Origin: Chloroflexota bacterium
Lineage (GTDB): Bacteria; Chloroflexota; Anaerolineae; Aggregatilineales; Phototrophicaceae
Direction: 5' to 3'
Assembly (NCBI GenBank): GCA_020161935.1
Contig: JAIUNI010000011.1
Location: forward strand, 1 to 64,000
Length of the DNA: 64,000 nucleotides
The notes under the pieces were generated by a model. The model saw nothing but the letters and a program-made list of their open reading frames with translations. It was not told the DNA's origin and searched no databases. The position numbers and the translations under genes were made by a program. Below, in pieces: positions 41,695 to 50,611 of this stretch. Positions within the stretch are counted from its first letter, which is position 1. Each line of letters begins with the position of its first letter.

Positions 41695-41889
41695 ATGGTG
41701 TTTCAAGCCCCCAGCAAACCGATGACCTACGAGGAATTTCTCGCTTTCGCCCTGCTGCCGGAAAATGCCGACCGCAACTTCGAGTTTTTGGATGGGGAGG
41801 TTTTTGAGAAAATGCCCCGAACCACCGAAAACTCAGGTATTTCAGCGAATTCGGTGTTTGAAGTACGCCTACACTGCCAAACCAACTGA
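41695..41889 (+). pseudogene. Truncated duplicate of the Uma2 gene
   Basis: The first 38 codons and about 20 nt of leader match the upstream Uma2 gene closely (41084-41210 against 41677-41803), including the ribosome binding site. After FEK the reading frame continues in unrelated sequence and stops at residue 64, so the catalytic part is missing. It is a partial tandem duplication, probably non-functional. Confidence 0.8.
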
Positions 41890-42016
41890 GGTTGCTAAGG
41901 TGTTTAGGTAGCAAGACAACGATCTAAAATAGTGCTTTGTTGCATCACAACTTAACTTGTTCCATCCCCTTGTTTGGATTATAGTGAGAAAAATGGAGTG
42001 AATAGGAAAAAGCATT

Positions 42017-42406
42017 ATGGGACAACAGGTTGTGATGGGCGCACCGTTACTATGTTCGTTTGGGGCAGCACCTTCTACACTGGTCGTAACACCAGAAAAC
42101 ATGGTGACATCAAGCAGTGTGCCTGCTGCTACAATTATGGACAACATTCCCATGAAAAATATTATGCCCTTTGGGATGTGCTCATCATTGGCGAACCCAA
42201 CCGTTGCCGCCGCGACTGCCGCTGCGAGTGGCGTTCTAACGCCTATGCCCTGTATCCCGGTCACACCTGCACCGTGGGCACCCGGTTCCCCCACCGTGAT
42301 GATTGCCGGTAAACCTGCACTGAACAATACATGCAAACTCATGTGCAACTGGGGCGGTGTTATTCAAATCAACGCTGCGGGGCAAGCCACCCATAACGTC
42401 CCCTAG
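42017..42406 (+). CDS. DUF4280 PAAR-like protein
   Basis: 129 residues. It matches the DUF4280 pattern: GAPLLCSFGAAPSTLVV, SVPAATIMDNIPMKNIMPFGMCSSLANPTVAAATAAASGVLTPMPC and PGSPTVMIAGKPALNNTCKLMCNWGG. Like PAAR repeats, it should form a short spike that caps contractile injection systems or joins them to toxins. The genes around it (Uma2, a receiver-like protein) are not part of an injection system, so it is an orphan here; the apparatus may lie elsewhere. AGGAAAAAGCATT precedes the ATG. A strong terminator follows. Confidence 0.85.
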   Translation: MGQQVVMGAPLLCSFGAAPSTLVVTPENMVTSSSVPAATIMDNIPMKNIMPFGMCSSLANPTVAAATAAASGVLTPMPCIPVTPAPWAPGSPTVMIAGKPALNNTCKLMCNWGGVIQINAAGQATHNVP

Positions 42407-42425
42407 CATAGCTTCCATACTGAAA

Positions 42426-42457
42426 ACAAAAAGAGTCGCCAGCGCGACTCTTTTTGT
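42426..42457. terminator. Bidirectional terminator between DUF4280 and receiver-like genes
   Basis: 14-bp stem ACAAAAAGAGTCGC/GCGACTCTTTTTGT with a CAGC loop and T-tract on either side, between convergent stop codons. Confidence 0.85.
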
Positions 42458-42479
42458 TTGTGTAGCCTAAATCCACTGT

Positions 42480-42848
42480 TTAGCGGCTGGCTTCCGGCTG
42501 CCATTCCGCTTCGGTGACTTCCGCCACGCAGCCGATAATCTCGGTGATGCGGGCATCCGCTGGCAGATGGTGGGTTACACGGTCGCTCCACACGCTGTCG
42601 CCGCCCAGTACAATCACCGGCTCGGCTTCAATCGAGGCGAGGTGGAAATACACTTCTTCGGCAACCTCCGGTGTGACAGTCGCATCCATCACCACGACAT
42701 CCGGCAGAAAACCAACGTACATACCCAGCGCATCGTTGGCGGTTTCCGGCTGGTATACCCACCAGCCCATCGGCTCTACAGCGTTGAGCAGTTCGGTTCC
42801 CTGCTCATGACTGCCCACAAATAAAATCATCGGGTGTTGATAAGACAT
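42480..42848 (-). CDS. Receiver-like (CheY-fold) protein, degenerate
   Basis: 122 residues. It follows the alpha/beta order of receivers: MILFVGSHEQGTELLNAVEPMGWWVYQPETANDALGMYVGFLPDVVVMDA, with the aspartate of VVMDA in the phosphorylation place, but the acidic residues at the start of strand 1 are missing (VGSHEQ) and no downstream lysine matches well. It may be a phosphorylation-independent adaptor. AAGGAGTCGTATC precedes the ATG. No kinase lies beside it. Confidence 0.7.
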   Translation of the reverse strand: MSYQHPMILFVGSHEQGTELLNAVEPMGWWVYQPETANDALGMYVGFLPDVVVMDATVTPEVAEEVYFHLASIEAEPVIVLGGDSVWSDRVTHHLPADARITEIIGCVAEVTEAEWQPEASR

Positions 42849-42939
42849 GATACGACTCCTTCATAGACGCAAAGCACGAGATAATCGTGCCGTTAACTAT
42901 CGGTTTTGAGAATGTAGAGGCACTAAAAACGGTCGGAAC

Positions 42940-43797
42940 TTATTGAGTGGGTGATTGCTCGATTTCCAGTAGTACCTTCTTAGCCTTGATCGAGCGTTCA
43001 CTGTAATACTTGGTCGGCGCACCATCTTTGCACCCCGCACGGTGGCAGGGAATAATGATGGCGGTCGGGTTGGCGTTGACAGCCTCGGCGACCGCACGCG
43101 CCGCATGTGGGTGACCAATCGCCGCAGCGATCTCGCCGTAAGTGCGCGTCTCGCCGTAAGGAATTTCGAGGAGCGCCTGCCACACCTTCCATTGGAAAGC
43201 CGTACCCTGAATATCTAGCGGCAAATCCATATGCGGGCGTGTGCCGTCGATCATCTCCAATAAATCTTTGACCCAATCACAGGCCGCGCAGTCGCTTTCC
43301 TCAATCACCGCTGCCGGATATTCCCGCCGCAGTACCGCTTCCAGTTCAGCATCTTTCGTACCGATGTGTACCGCACAAATGCCGCGCTCGGTCATGCCGA
43401 TCAGGATACGCCCCAAATGACAGGCGGTAATCAAGAAGTGGATATACATGCCCGCGCCGCCCTTGCTGTAGGTGGCGGGGGTCATGCCCATCGTCCCCTG
43501 CGCGTGTTCGTACAAGCGGCTGCTCGATCCGTAGCCCACGTTGTACAGGGCATCCGTCACCTTTTCGCCCTCGCGCAACCGGCACTTCAACTGCTTGAGG
43601 CGGTTGTAATCCGCATATTGGCGCGGGGTAATGCCGACGACACGCTTAAAGGTGCGCTGTAGGTGAAATGGGCTGACGTTAAACGCCGCGCTCATCTCGT
43701 CCAGTGTGGGTGTTTCTGTCGGGCAGGCTTGGATATAACGTGCCAGCCGGTTCGCCAGATCAACATCAAAACGCTCTTTACCGCGTGAATTCAGCAT
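42940..43797 (-). CDS. AraC-type HTH plus methylated-DNA-cysteine methyltransferase (Ada-like, no N-terminal zinc domain)
   Basis: 285 residues. Residues about 10-110 form an AraC-type helix-turn-helix (LDEMSAAFNVSPFHLQRTFKRVVGITPRQYADYNRL, VGYGSSSRLYEHAQGTMGMTPATYSKGG) and the rest is an alkyltransferase with RGICAVHIG, QGTAFQWKVWQALLEIPYGETRTYGEIAAAIG and the acceptor cysteine in IIIPCHRAG; the residues after it (AGCKDGAPTKYYSERS) differ from the usual VVRSDG. The N-terminal cysteine domain that repairs methylphosphotriesters in Ada is absent. GGAGGGCATA precedes the ATG. Confidence 0.9.
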   Translation of the reverse strand: MLNSRGKERFDVDLANRLARYIQACPTETPTLDEMSAAFNVSPFHLQRTFKRVVGITPRQYADYNRLKQLKCRLREGEKVTDALYNVGYGSSSRLYEHAQGTMGMTPATYSKGGAGMYIHFLITACHLGRILIGMTERGICAVHIGTKDAELEAVLRREYPAAVIEESDCAACDWVKDLLEMIDGTRPHMDLPLDIQGTAFQWKVWQALLEIPYGETRTYGEIAAAIGHPHAARAVAEAVNANPTAIIIPCHRAGCKDGAPTKYYSERSIKAKKVLLEIEQSPTQ

Positions 43798-43956
43798 TAT
43801 GCCCTCCTATAATTCTCAGTGTAAGGGCAAACCACCTGATGAGTCTATCCGTTTCTTGCGCGGTGGACTTACTTGGTTACGGAGGGCGTATTAAGGGTCA
43901 ATTGAGAGATCCGAAAGATTGTGAAAGTGGTCTTATCGATAAAATATATGGGGTTG

Positions 43957-43988
43957 AAAACGCCGCTAACTCGGTTAGCGGCGTTTTT
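43957..43988 (-). terminator. Terminator of the TSP3 protein gene
   Basis: 14-bp stem AAAACGCCGCTAAC and its near complement around TCG, with T- and A-runs, 30 nt after the stop codon on the minus strand. No gene was recognised in the rest of the gap up to 43797. Confidence 0.8.
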
Positions 43989-44017
43989 GTTAAAGCACGA
44001 TTACAACAGTAAGCGGA

Positions 44018-45574
44018 TTAGTCGAATAGACCGCAGAACCCATACTTACCGGAGATACAAGCTGCTGCTTCATCATCCGTTTGCAAGACAAGCCCATCAT
44101 ATGCGCCCGTTTGAGCTGCATAGGCGAATATCTGTGATGGTGCAGCGGGTATAACCGGCGCGAGTATGGTTGTATCCGGGCATGTACCATTTGCATCATC
44201 CCACGGGTAGGGGTAGCGCGGACAATCATCGTAATATTCCGCTGGCACAAGCGGGAATTCCCGCGAAAGGAAGCCATCGCCGTCAGGGTCGGGGCAGCCC
44301 ATGAAAAGGACGACTCCGGCTGTATTACTTCGGAACGGACACCAATCCGCGATATTGGGATAGCCGTCACCATCCGCGTCGGGGCAGCCATATGCGCTGG
44401 TCGAACCAGCCGGTGGCGCATAATTCGGGCAAAGGTCATTTAGAGATGATACGCCATCGCCATCGGTATCCGCGCAACCACGCATCCCGACAATACCAAA
44501 CTCGTTGGGACATGCGTCCACCGGATCGCTTAGCGTATCACCGTCGGTATCGGGACAGCCAAAAGCGAGGCCGGGGTTAGGGTCATCAGGGCAAAGATCA
44601 AGGGTGTTACGAACGCCATCACCATCCCTGTCTTTGCTCGGATCGAGTGGGCCGAGGTCAACCAACAACGTCACGAGGTTGTTCCCTTGAGAACCGTTAC
44701 TGGAACCCGGTGTCAACGTTACGGCAACCACAGGTGTGATGGTTGGTATAGGCGATGGTGTTAAGGTCGGTTTGGGTGTTGCAGTTGGGTTCGGTGTCAC
44801 GGATGGTATCACGGTCGGTTTCACCGGGATGGGGTTTGAAGGCGGCTTTACCTCCGCGCCATTCGCCTTGAAACATGCTTCCATGAGGAAGTACTTGGAC
44901 GCGAAAGCGGGCGCATTCGTGCCGATAGTTCCCTCAACATAGAACACATTATTTTTATCACGCCGTATGAATAACGGGCCGAATTTGGTTTTGATGGTCA
45001 TCACCTTTTCGGGCTTTATCGCAATAATCTGAGCGAGCGGAATGGATACGATAAATTCACCCTTACCGTTGGGGGCGCGGTAAACATCCAAGTTATTACG
45101 TAAACACCAAAGGGAGAAGTTCTCAGCCATATCGGGGCTGAGGCGACCATCGCTGTATCCACTCCACGGCGGGCCAGCCACACCGCCGCCACCACTTGAG
45201 GTTACACAAGACACGGTGACACTGTTCAAATCTTCCATCGACGCATTGCCAACCGTGACATCATAATTGCCATCCGAGGGGATGGTGAAGCTCAGGGATG
45301 AGGCACTGGTTTGGTCGAAACCAGCAGGGCCGGAAACCGCTAACCGGATGGTGGTCGCGCCGCTGTTGCCGGGGCCTGTCACCGCTACTTTGATGGTATC
45401 ACCCGCCGAAAAAGCGAGCGAACCACTGCTGCGCGATTGGGTTTCAACATAGAAACCACTCAGGCCGCCGACCGCGCTGCAACCCGCGCTGGCTTGGACG
45501 GTAAAGATAAAAGGGGTGATGGCAGAAACGATCAGTACGATCAGCATGATAGGTAGGATTAAACGACGGTTCAT
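44018..45574 (-). CDS. Secreted protein with thrombospondin type 3 calcium-binding repeats
   Basis: 518 residues with a signal peptide (MNRRLILPIMLIVLIVSAITPFIFTVQASA). A beta-rich domain with paired cysteines (about 32-130) is followed by a second globular part, a Pro/Thr-rich linker near 255-290, and at least five TSP3 repeats (DRDGDGVRNTLDLCPDD, DTDGDTLSDPVDACPNE, DTDGDGVSSLNDLCPNY, DADGDGYPNIADWCPF) that bind calcium. Its start overlaps the previous gene's stop by 4 nt (ATGA). It is exported and probably cell-surface or matrix bound. A terminator follows. Confidence 0.85.
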   Translation of the reverse strand: MNRRLILPIMLIVLIVSAITPFIFTVQASAGCSAVGGLSGFYVETQSRSSGSLAFSAGDTIKVAVTGPGNSGATTIRLAVSGPAGFDQTSASSLSFTIPSDGNYDVTVGNASMEDLNSVTVSCVTSSGGGGVAGPPWSGYSDGRLSPDMAENFSLWCLRNNLDVYRAPNGKGEFIVSIPLAQIIAIKPEKVMTIKTKFGPLFIRRDKNNVFYVEGTIGTNAPAFASKYFLMEACFKANGAEVKPPSNPIPVKPTVIPSVTPNPTATPKPTLTPSPIPTITPVVAVTLTPGSSNGSQGNNLVTLLVDLGPLDPSKDRDGDGVRNTLDLCPDDPNPGLAFGCPDTDGDTLSDPVDACPNEFGIVGMRGCADTDGDGVSSLNDLCPNYAPPAGSTSAYGCPDADGDGYPNIADWCPFRSNTAGVVLFMGCPDPDGDGFLSREFPLVPAEYYDDCPRYPYPWDDANGTCPDTTILAPVIPAAPSQIFAYAAQTGAYDGLVLQTDDEAAACISGKYGFCGLFD

Positions 45575-46209
45575 GACCCACTTCCTTGTTGTTGAGCGGC
45601 AAGTTCGTTCAATTCGACAAGGGTCGTATTAAAACGCACCGATTGAATAAGCGTTAACACCTCCGGTTCGTGGAAGGAAATTTCGCCAACAGCCGTATTA
45701 ACCACAACAAGCCCAACGACTTCATCGGTGATCCGCCATACGTAAATCATCCCCTCGCCCAACCTTGTGTCGGAAAAGGTAGCGCGGGCGATAGCAGGTA
45801 CGCCTTCGGCGGAAGGCATGAGGCTTGCGATGGTTGGATTAAAGGTTGAGAGCAGCTTGCCATCCGCACCATAACGCAGCGTACTCAGCAAATTGGTCAA
45901 CAAGGGTTCAAGCGTGTCGTCATTTGTGATGGGTTTAGCCGACATGAGCAGGTTGAGTGTCACCGTAATTTCACCCGCCGCGTAGGGTTGAACCTCACGA
46001 GACAAAATGGACGGGTCACTGGTAAAAGTGAATGTTCCGGTGTCCAGATCAGTATCCAGCGTCCATGCCGATGGATAAAGAAGCGAGAAAACATTGTCAC
46101 CGAAAATCAGCGGTGTATAGTCATCTTCAGGGGTGTCATCTTGTGCGGCTGCAGAGAAGGGGACTAAAAAGGTGAATAAGAGTAAACTCAAGAGCAATAA
46201 CTTCTTCAA
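45571..46209 (-). CDS. Secreted hypothetical protein (TTG start)
   Basis: 212 residues, opening with TTG after a good GGAGG site 6 nt upstream. A clear signal peptide (MKKLLLLSLLLFTFLVPFSAAAQ) is followed by an acidic stretch and a compact domain with FSLLYPSAWTLDTDLDTGTFTFTSDPS, a pattern reminiscent of lipoproteins that share a PsbP/ DUF1795-like fold, though I cannot assign it firmly. The overlap of 4 nt with the TSP3 gene means the two are one transcription unit. Confidence 0.75.
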   Translation of the reverse strand: MKKLLLLSLLLFTFLVPFSAAAQDDTPEDDYTPLIFGDNVFSLLYPSAWTLDTDLDTGTFTFTSDPSILSREVQPYAAGEITVTLNLLMSAKPITNDDTLEPLLTNLLSTLRYGADGKLLSTFNPTIASLMPSAEGVPAIARATFSDTRLGEGMIYVWRITDEVVGLVVVNTAVGEISFHEPEVLTLIQSVRFNTTLVELNELAAQQQGSGS

Positions 46210-46380
46210 CGATTGCCTCCAAAGGTGAACTCAAAAAATACAGGCAAGAATGTCCTTAGGGATTGAATGCCTATATCTTCTCCTTTTGGTTAAAATATGA
46301 TTGTAATTATTGATGTTAGGGAGAATGCCTTGCACTTACCTATCACTACCGGTCTTCAAGTTCATGACGGAATCATAAAT

Positions 46381-46418
46381 GCAAAAGTTCTGCCGTGCTT
46401 CAAAGGCAGAATTTTTGC
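46381..46418 (-). terminator. Terminator of the PEP mutase family gene
   Basis: On the minus strand AAAAATTCTGCC and GGCAGAACTTTT pair around 10 nt, with a T-run at the end. Confidence 0.7.
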
Positions 46419-46473
46419 GAACCCAATGATCTAGGCTGAGGAATAATTGAACAGGAGTACGGATCGCCCTGCA

Positions 46474-47307
46474 TCACTCCGATTTACGGCTGAACAGCAG
46501 CGATGCCTCGCCATAGCTGTACGGGTGCTTGGCGATGTGTTCATACGTGCCGGAGTCGCGCAGCTCATGGGCGATCTCACGCATCAGCCCCATCGTCGCC
46601 AGCATCGCGGCCACACCTACACTGACCCGCCGCACACCCATCGCGAACAGTTCCCGCGCGGACGGCGCACCCGGCCCCGCCATAATGTTCACCGGCGCGG
46701 CGATTGCCTTCACCAGCGTTTCAATCGTGGCCTTATCCACCACACCGGGGACAAAGATGCTGTCCGCCCCTGCACTCAAATAGGCTTTGGCACGAAAGAT
46801 CGTTTCCTCCAAACGGCTGGCTTCCGGCCCGACTTGGTGCAGGAACACATCCGTTCGCGCGTTAATCACCAGCGCCTTGCCGGAGGCATCCCGCGCGGCC
46901 TTGATTCGGTTCTCCTGCGCTTCGACACCGAACAACGCATTCGGTTGCCCATTATTATCCTCAAGGTTGATGCCCGCCGCGCCCGCCTCAACTACACCCT
47001 TCACTGTTGCGGCCACATCTGCGGGTGTCGGCCCATAACCGCCTTCGATGTCTGCGTTAAGGGGTACATTTAACACCGAAGCCATGCGTTTGATATGACT
47101 GAGCATCTCATCACGGCTGATCTTCTGCCCATCGGGATACCCATTGGCGAAGGCTACGCCCGCGCTGGTAGTCGCGACTGCGGGGAAGCCTGCCGCCTCG
47201 AACACCTTGGCGCTGGCGACATCCCAAGCATTCGGCAGCAGCAAAAGCGCAGCACCTTCTTGATGCAGTTTAAAAAAGAGGTCGGCTTTTTCAACTTGTG
47301 TAGACAT
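46474..47307 (-). CDS. Isocitrate lyase/PEP mutase family enzyme
   Basis: 277 residues, TIM-barrel fold of the PEPM/ICL superfamily. LLPNAWDVASAKVFEAAGFPAVATTSAGVAFANGYPDG, DIEGGYGPTPADV, AAGINLEDNNGQP and VINARTDVFL are the characteristic segments; the usual aspartate of the DTGYG loop is replaced by a DIEGGYG version common in oxaloacetate or unknown-substrate members. It likely cleaves or rearranges a C-C or C-P bond of a 2-hydroxy acid, but no neighbours point to a pathway. The start follows GAGGAGCAAACG. Confidence 0.88.
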   Translation of the reverse strand: MSTQVEKADLFFKLHQEGAALLLLPNAWDVASAKVFEAAGFPAVATTSAGVAFANGYPDGQKISRDEMLSHIKRMASVLNVPLNADIEGGYGPTPADVAATVKGVVEAGAAGINLEDNNGQPNALFGVEAQENRIKAARDASGKALVINARTDVFLHQVGPEASRLEETIFRAKAYLSAGADSIFVPGVVDKATIETLVKAIAAPVNIMAGPGAPSARELFAMGVRRVSVGVAAMLATMGLMREIAHELRDSGTYEHIAKHPYSYGEASLLFSRKSE

Positions 47308-47378
47308 CGTTTGCTCCTCTGCTGAGTGCGGTTATCCATGAATCAGTACGGGGTATAGTCTCGCGAGAAGCCATTTCG

Positions 47379-48440
47379 TTACCGCTGCTCGTGTTCCCGC
47401 TGGAGCAGGGCTTCCTTCCGCGCCAACCCCCACTTGTAGCCGCCCATCGTGCCGTCCTGCCGGATAACACGGTGGCACGGGATAACGACCGCGATGTGGT
47501 TGTTAGCAATCGCGCTGGCGACCGCGCGTGTCGCTTCCGGCTGCCCCATCGACTCGGCGATTTCGCTGTAGCTGCGGGTTTCGCCGTAGGGGATTTGTTG
47601 GAGTGCCTGCCACACCCGCTGCTGAAAAGCCGTGCCGCGAATATCCAGTGGCAGTTCGATGTGCGGCTGCTTCCCTTCGATGTATTCCAGCACACCAGCA
47701 ACCCATTCTTTCAGGTTGCCCGCATCCGGCTCAATCGTCGCCGCAGGGAATTCATTGTGCAGTTTCTCGACCAGTACTTGCGGTTCGTCACCCAGCGTCA
47801 CCGCGCAAACGCCGCGCTCGGTCGCTGCCACCAGCACATCGCCCAATGACGAGGGTGAGAGGGTGTAGCGCATGGTCAGCCCCTTCGCCCCGCTGCGGTA
47901 ATCGGCGGGAGTCATGCCGAGGCGTTCCGGCGCGTTTTCGTACAGGCGGCTGCTCGAACTAAATCCGGCTTCGTACATGGCTTCGGTCACGGTATCACCT
48001 GCTTTCAAACGTGTTTTCAGATGGTCGAGGCGGCGAGCGGCAATATATTCGCGCGGGGAAATACCCAGCGCCCGTTTGAACATCCGCTGTAAATGCTGTG
48101 GGCTGATGACGACCGCTTGACCCAACTCATCCAGCGACAGCCGTTCGTCGAGGTGCGAGTCCACATAGCGGCAAATCTGCTCGGCAAGGTCAGCCTCGAA
48201 GGCCTGCGTGTTCGGGCTGCACCGCTTGCACGCGCGGAAACCAGCCGCTTCGGCCTCGGCGGGTGTGCGATAAAACACCACGTTCTTACGGTGCGGTGTC
48301 CGCGCAGGGCATGACGGGCGGCAGTAAATACCGGTCGTCTTCACGGCGGTGACGAAATGCCCGTCCTTGGAGCGGTCTCTAGCGACCACCGCCTCGTAAC
48401 AGGCATCGGCTTCGTGTTCAGGAATGGGGGTTGGCTTCAT
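47379..48440 (-). CDS. ada: Bifunctional DNA alkylation repair protein and regulator Ada
   Basis: 353 residues, the full three-part Ada architecture. Residues 1-80 are the zinc-binding methylphosphotriester acceptor (TGIYCRPSCPAR and RACKRCSP supply the four cysteines), about 85-185 the AraC-type HTH (LDELGQAVVISPQHLQRMFKRALGISPREYIAARRLDHLKTRL), and 190-353 the O6-methylguanine transferase with QRVWQALQQIPYGETRSY and the acceptor cysteine in VIPCHRVIRQDG. When methylated it activates alkylation repair genes. It is transcribed 71 bp before the PEP mutase gene on the same strand, with no strong terminator between. Confidence 0.94.
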   Translation of the reverse strand: MKPTPIPEHEADACYEAVVARDRSKDGHFVTAVKTTGIYCRPSCPARTPHRKNVVFYRTPAEAEAAGFRACKRCSPNTQAFEADLAEQICRYVDSHLDERLSLDELGQAVVISPQHLQRMFKRALGISPREYIAARRLDHLKTRLKAGDTVTEAMYEAGFSSSSRLYENAPERLGMTPADYRSGAKGLTMRYTLSPSSLGDVLVAATERGVCAVTLGDEPQVLVEKLHNEFPAATIEPDAGNLKEWVAGVLEYIEGKQPHIELPLDIRGTAFQQRVWQALQQIPYGETRSYSEIAESMGQPEATRAVASAIANNHIAVVIPCHRVIRQDGTMGGYKWGLARKEALLQREHEQR

Positions 48441-48533
48441 GCGGTTGACCCTCGTTTTCGGCTAATGAACTCACAATCACTAGCTTATCAGGGTTGTGTT
48501 CGAGGCACTATCCATTTATTGTCGTCAATGATA

Positions 48534-50594
48534 TTAAGGGAGTTCGGCAGCGAGTTTTCGGGCTTCTTCGACCAACGCATCCGCCCAATTCAGTTCCTTT
48601 TGCAGCCACGCCATATCAGCATATCGCGGCTCAAGTTTGAGGAGTTCACGCCAATAGCGGTTCGCTTCATCCTTGCTGCCCATCGCGTAATGAGTAGCGG
48701 CAAGGCCAGCGAGAGCATACGAATAGTCTGGCTTTAGCTCATAGGCTTTTTGGTAATCCACCAACGCCTCGGCATAGCGTTTGAGTTCGAGATACACTTC
48801 GCCGCGATTGCTGTACCAAGCTGAACTTTTTGGACTAATCGTTATGGCACGTTCAAGGTCTGTGAAAGCCTCATCAAGATTGCCCTGACGGAATCGGGCA
48901 TATCCACGAAAGCTGTAAGCAATTGCATAGTCAGACTTCTTTTCAAGGAGCTGATTATAGATCGTAATGGCATTCTTAAAATCACGTTGACGTGCATAGC
49001 AAAGTCCTTCATTAGCAATTGCTATCCAGTAGTTGGGTTTCAGTTCGACGGCTTTTTTGAACTCAGCAATTGCTTCTTTGAATTGCTCGCGGATAAAATG
49101 TATTTTCCCACGATTGTAATGAGGAAAAGGAAGGTTTGGATCAAGTTCGATTGCTTGCTCAAAGTCTTGCATAGCTTCTACATATTTTTCCTGCTTTTGA
49201 AGGAGCAAACCCCGATTATTGTAAATTGGCGCTAGATCAGGACTTAACTCAATGGCCTTATTGTAATCTTCCATCGCCTTTACATAATTACCCATACAAT
49301 ATAGCGTCCAAGCACGTTCGCTATACGCCTGAGCTTTATCTACAGCGTTGTCAACAGCCACATTGAAATTGGTTATGGCATCATCAGGCCTTTTCAGCAT
49401 GCCGTAGACCGTTCCCAATCTGGTATATAGATCACCTTTATCCGGCATCAATTCAAGTGCCATTTTCAAATCTTCAAGAGCTTCCTCGATTTTATTAAGT
49501 TCCCTGTATAAGCTGGCTCGGTTTTGATAGGCTAATCCATCCGAGGGATTTAGGTTAATCGCTTTATCTAAATCTCGTTTAGCGTCATCGTATTTCTTAA
49601 GTTCCAGATTGGCAGCACCTCGGTTAGCATAGGCATCAGATAGGAATGTTCCTAGTTCAATCACTTTATTGAAATCAATAAAAGCAGCATCAAATTTCTG
49701 TAATTTAAACCAAACGCCCCCGCGATTAAGATAAGCAACATCACATGAAGGATCATTTTTGATAGCAGAATCAAAGTCTTTAAGAGCAAGTTCGCTCAAA
49801 TTGCGGCTTGCGTAAATCGATCCTCTTTCAGTCAACGCTAATGCAAATTCAGGGTTCAGTTCAATACTGCGATTAAGGTCAGCTAATGCGAGGTCGTCTT
49901 CTCCTAATCGGCTATATGCAGTCCCGCGCTTCCAAAATGCGTTGGAATTATTATTGTCTAGAACAATGGCTTGCCCTGCATCACTGATGGCTTCAGTCAG
50001 ATTTTTCAGTTTAAGATTAGCATCAGAACGGCTTATAAAAGCTACCACGTTGTCAGGGTCAATTCGTATTGCTTCCGTGTAATCTTTGATTGCTAAATCA
50101 AATGAACGAAGCTGTTCGTAGCAGAATCCACGCCAAATATGACAGTCGTATTGCTTATGTTCAAGCCTTAGTGCCTCAGTGAAATCTTTGATGGAATCGT
50201 CCCAATTCTTAAGTTGCGCGTATGTTATTCCTCTGTCAAGAAATAAACTTCCATCAGTTGGATTCAAGGCAATCGCACTCGTATATTCAACGGCAGCCTT
50301 TTGAAATTGTCCCAATTTGAATCGAGCTGTGGCAAGGGATCGAAAAAAAGAATAATGTGGGTAAAGACGAACGGCTTGCTCAAAGTCGAGGAGTGCGTTT
50401 GAATAATGGCCTTGTTCAGCAAAAACTGCGCCTCGTGCATGATAAGCAGACTCAAAGCGAGGGTTTAAGCGAATTGCTCCATTAAAATGCTGAATAGCGC
50501 CTAAATAATCTTCTTTCTCAAATGCTTCCTTGCCTAGTTTGAATAAATCTTCAGCGTTTTGATATTGTGGAATCAACTTACGGAAGAAATCCAT
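48534..50594 (-). CDS. Large tetratricopeptide-repeat protein
   Basis: 686 residues made almost entirely of TPR units (for example AIQHFNGAIRLNPRFESAYHARGAVFAEQGHYSNALLDFEQAV), about eighteen in total. No signal peptide or enzyme domain; it is a protein-interaction scaffold. The ATG at 50594 follows a GGAGGGATACCG site and is preferred over 50615. The codons are clearly AT-richer than in the adjacent genes, which suggests a different origin. The start lies 17 nt downstream of the GNAT gene. Confidence 0.85.
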   Translation of the reverse strand: MDFFRKLIPQYQNAEDLFKLGKEAFEKEDYLGAIQHFNGAIRLNPRFESAYHARGAVFAEQGHYSNALLDFEQAVRLYPHYSFFRSLATARFKLGQFQKAAVEYTSAIALNPTDGSLFLDRGITYAQLKNWDDSIKDFTEALRLEHKQYDCHIWRGFCYEQLRSFDLAIKDYTEAIRIDPDNVVAFISRSDANLKLKNLTEAISDAGQAIVLDNNNSNAFWKRGTAYSRLGEDDLALADLNRSIELNPEFALALTERGSIYASRNLSELALKDFDSAIKNDPSCDVAYLNRGGVWFKLQKFDAAFIDFNKVIELGTFLSDAYANRGAANLELKKYDDAKRDLDKAINLNPSDGLAYQNRASLYRELNKIEEALEDLKMALELMPDKGDLYTRLGTVYGMLKRPDDAITNFNVAVDNAVDKAQAYSERAWTLYCMGNYVKAMEDYNKAIELSPDLAPIYNNRGLLLQKQEKYVEAMQDFEQAIELDPNLPFPHYNRGKIHFIREQFKEAIAEFKKAVELKPNYWIAIANEGLCYARQRDFKNAITIYNQLLEKKSDYAIAYSFRGYARFRQGNLDEAFTDLERAITISPKSSAWYSNRGEVYLELKRYAEALVDYQKAYELKPDYSYALAGLAATHYAMGSKDEANRYWRELLKLEPRYADMAWLQKELNWADALVEEARKLAAELP

Positions 50595-50611
50595 CGGTAT
50601 CCCTCCAATTG

